NCBI GenBank assembly: GCA_032622095.1
Contig: CP136069.1
Coordinates: 10,122,036 to 10,186,035 of the forward strand
DNA length: 64,000 nucleotides
Source: Siphonodentalium dalli
Lineage: Eukaryota > Mollusca > Scaphopoda > Gadilida > Siphonodentaliidae
Reading direction: 5' to 3'
The position numbers and the translations under genes are program-made. The notes under the pieces are model-generated. The model was not told the DNA's origin, did no database searches, and was given only the letters and a program-made list of their open reading frames with translations. This document shows positions 62,201 through 64,000 of the stretch, in pieces. Position 1 is the stretch's first letter; every line of letters starts with the position of its first letter.

Positions 62201-64000
62201 TAGGCTGCCTACAGTAACTATGAGGTTTGGCTGCCTACAGTAACTATGAGGTTAGGCTGCCTACAGTAACAATGAGGTTAGGCTGCCTACAGTAACTATG
62301 AGGTTAGGCTGCCTACAGTAACAATGAGGTTAGGCTGCCTACAGTAACTATGAGGTTAGGCTGCCTACAGTAACTATGAGGTTAGGCTGCCTACAGTAAC
62401 TATGAGGTTAGGCTGCCTACAGTAACTATGAGGTTAGGCTGCCTACAGTAACTATGAGGTTAGGCTGCCTACAGTAACTATGAGGTTAGGCAGCCTACAG
62501 TAACTATGAGGTTTGGCTGCCTACAGTAACTATGAGGTTAGGCTGCCTACAGTAACTATGAGGTTAGGCAGCCTACAGTAACTATGAGGTTAGGCAGCCT
62601 ACAGTAACTATGATGTTAGGCTGCCTACAGTAACTATGAGGTTAGGCAGCCTACAGTAACTATGAGGTTTGGCTGCCTACAGTAACTATGAGGTTAGGCT
62701 GCCTACAGTAACTATGAGGTTAGGCTGCCTACAGTAACTATGAGGTTAGGCAGCCTACAGTAACTATGATGTTAGGCTGCCTACAGTAACTATGAGGTTA
62801 GGCAGCCTACAGTAACTATGAGGTTTGGCAGCCTACAGTAACTATGAGGTTAGGCTGCCTACAGTAACTATGAGGTTAGGCTGCCTACAGTAACTATGAG
62901 GTTTGGCTGCCTACAGTAACTATGAGGTTAGGCAGCCTACAGTAACTATGAGGTTAGGCTGCCTACAGTAACTATGAGGTTTGGCTGCCTACAGTAACTA
63001 TGAGGTTAGGCTGCCTACAGTAACTATGAGGTTAGGCAGCCTACAGTAACTATGAGGTTTGGCTGCCTACAGTAACTATGAGGTTAGGCTGCCTACAGTA
63101 ACTATGAGGTAAGGCTGCCTACAGTAACTATGAGGTTAGGCAGCCTGCAGTAACTATGAGGTTAGGCAGCCTACAGTAACAATGAGGTTAGGCTGCCTAC
63201 AGTAACTATGAGGTTAGGCAGCCTACAGTAACTATGAGGTTTGGCTGCCTACAGTAACTATGAGGTTAGGCTGCCTACATTAACTATGAGGTTAGGCTGC
63301 CTACAGTAACTATGAGGTTAGGCTGCCTACAGTAACTATGAGGTTAGGCAGCCTACAGTAACGATGAGGTAAGGCAGCCTACAGTAACTATGAGGTTAGG
63401 CTGCCTACAGTAACAATGAGGTTAGGCTGCCTACAGTAACAATGAGGTTAGGCAGCCTACAGTAACGATGAGGTTAGGCTGCCTACAGTAACGATGAGGT
63501 TAGGCAGCCTACAGTAACAATGAGGTTAGGCTGCCTACAGTAACGATGAGGTAAGGCAGCCTACAGTAACTATGAGGTTAGGCTGCCTACAGTAACTATG
63601 AGGTTAGGCTGCCTACAGTAACTATGAGGTTAGGCAGCCTGCAGTAACTATGAGGTTAGGCTGCCTACAGTAACAATGAGGGTTTGGCTGCCTACAGTAA
63701 CTATGAGGTTAGGCTGCCTACAGTAACTATGAGGTAAGGCTGCCTACAGTAACTATGAGGTTTGGCTGCCTACAGTAAATATGAGGTAAGGCTGCCTACA
63801 GTAAATATGAGGTTTGGCTGCCTACAGTAAATATGAGGTTAGGCTGCCTACAGTAACTATGAGGTTAGGCTGCCTACAGTAACTATGAGGTTAGGCTGCC
63901 TACAGTAACTATGAGGTTTGGCTGCCTACAGTAAATATGAGGTTTGGCAGCCTACAGTAACTATGAGGTTAGGCTGCCTACAGTAACGATGAGGTTTGGC
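59201..64000 (+). repeat. Right-hand TTAGG domain, array continues off the window
   Basis: Mostly 26-bp TTAGGCTGCC and TTAGGCAGCC units. CATTAACAATGAGG or CATTAACGATGAGG with GAGGGTTTGG defines multimers at 59,330-59,830. A private CTATAGTAAC variant occurs at 60,254, 60,384, 60,542 and 60,698 (130-, 158- and 156-bp spacings). The final bases are mid-unit, with no sign of a terminus, degeneration or telomeric hexamer run. Confidence 0.88.

Larger units (their letters stand above)
485..64000 (+). repeat. Giant head-to-tail 26-27 bp tandem repeat array, about 2,400 units
   Basis: The unit is CAGTAACTATGAGG plus a core of TTTTGGCAGCCTA, TTTGGCAGCCTA, TTTAGGCAGCCTA or TTAGGCTGCCTA. All units face the same way and no unrelated insertion was seen over 63.5 kb apart from short linkers before 1.4 kb. 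Variation is confined to a few slots: CAGTAAC/CAGTTAC/CAGTAAA/CATTAAC; TATG/CGATG/CAATG; GAGG/GATG/GAGGG/GATGG; the T/A run before GG; CAGCC/CTGCC; and TACAG/TGCAG/ATACAG. These variants are arranged in blocks and in higher-order duplications, as expected from unequal exchange or replication slippage. The right edge is cut by the window. No protein-coding role is supported: 26-bp units shift the frame at every repeat. A nuclear eukaryotic satellite or minisatellite is the best reading; repeat class and chromosomal position cannot be told here. Confidence 0.97.

Noticed and set aside
485-64000. CRISPR array
   Set aside because: The 26-27 bp units abut directly with no unique spacers, and there is no leader or cas gene.
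14800-64000. Telomeric tract
   Set aside because: TTAGGC or GGGTTA appears only once per 26-27 bp unit, never in tandem.
485-64000. NFI, Myb or similar transcription-factor site array
   Set aside because: TTGGC and TAAC fragments resemble half-sites only; full consensus sites are not present in the unit.
485-64000. Inverted segments or palindromic array arms
   Set aside because: I looked for units in reverse orientation (GGCAGCC followed by AAACCTCATAG) and saw none.

Overview
The window is almost entirely one giant tandem repeat (a minisatellite or short-unit satellite). Bases 1-484 are ordinary unique DNA. From base 485 to the right edge (about 63.5 kb, roughly 2,400 copies by length) a 26-27 bp unit repeats head to tail in one orientation. 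I saw no unit in reverse orientation, no transposon insertion, no unrelated spacer and no second flank, so the array runs on past base 64,000. The unit reads CAGTAACTATGAGG followed by a variable core, TTTTGGCAGCCTA (27 bp), TTTGGCAGCCTA (26 bp), TTTAGGCAGCCTA (27 bp) or TTAGGCTGCCTA (26 bp). This is what heterochromatic, subtelomeric or intergenic DNA of a eukaryotic nuclear genome looks like, most likely an animal; the species cannot be told from this sequence. I found no credible protein gene, rRNA, tRNA, CRISPR array or bacterial-type operon. The many open frames in the repeat are arithmetic by-products of a 27-bp unit that lacks stops in four of six frames.

Layout: (1) 1-484 unique flank with two short palindromes. 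(2) 485-1,448 founder zone: 27-bp units interrupted by a 28-bp linker whose last 15 bp copy the flank at the array boundary, in 109-bp and 133-bp higher-order units. (3) 1.45-4.8 kb: mixed 27/26-bp units with 162-, 212- and 368-bp duplications. (4) 4.8-7.2 kb: 53-bp dimers. (5) 7.2-12.6 kb: 26-bp TTTGG-CAGCC units, many with a PstI site, with nested 104-, 262-, 316-, 577- and 1,916-bp duplications. (6) 12.6-15.2 kb: TTTAGG and AAATATG units. (7) 15.2-19.6 kb: TTCGG private variant. (8) 19.6-26.5 kb: takeover by TTAGG. (9) 26.5-30.5 kb: TTTAGG-CTGCC and a 265-bp duplication. (10) 30.5-43.6 kb: TTAGGCTGCC core with GATGG and GAGGG forms, a 260-bp duplication and an apparently perfect 942-bp tandem duplication. 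(11) 43.6-48.3 kb: GATG and TTAGAC block. (12) 48.3-54.7 kb: GAGG-TTAGG with CGATG clusters. (13) 54.7-59.2 kb: GGTAAGG and ATTAGG block. (14) 59.2-64 kb: TTAGG with CATTAAC and CTATAG variants.

The array shows a directional history. The end next to unique DNA holds the longest, most heterogeneous and flank-contaminated units; distally the unit shortens to 26 bp, homogenises, and its core changes from TTTGGCAGCC to TTAGGCTGCC. That core change turns an imperfect dyad into a perfect 11-bp dyad, TAGGC-W-GCCTA, and also creates a TAAC/GTTA inverted repeat. This coordinated gain of symmetry, and the boundary-derived linker, are the points I would look at first.
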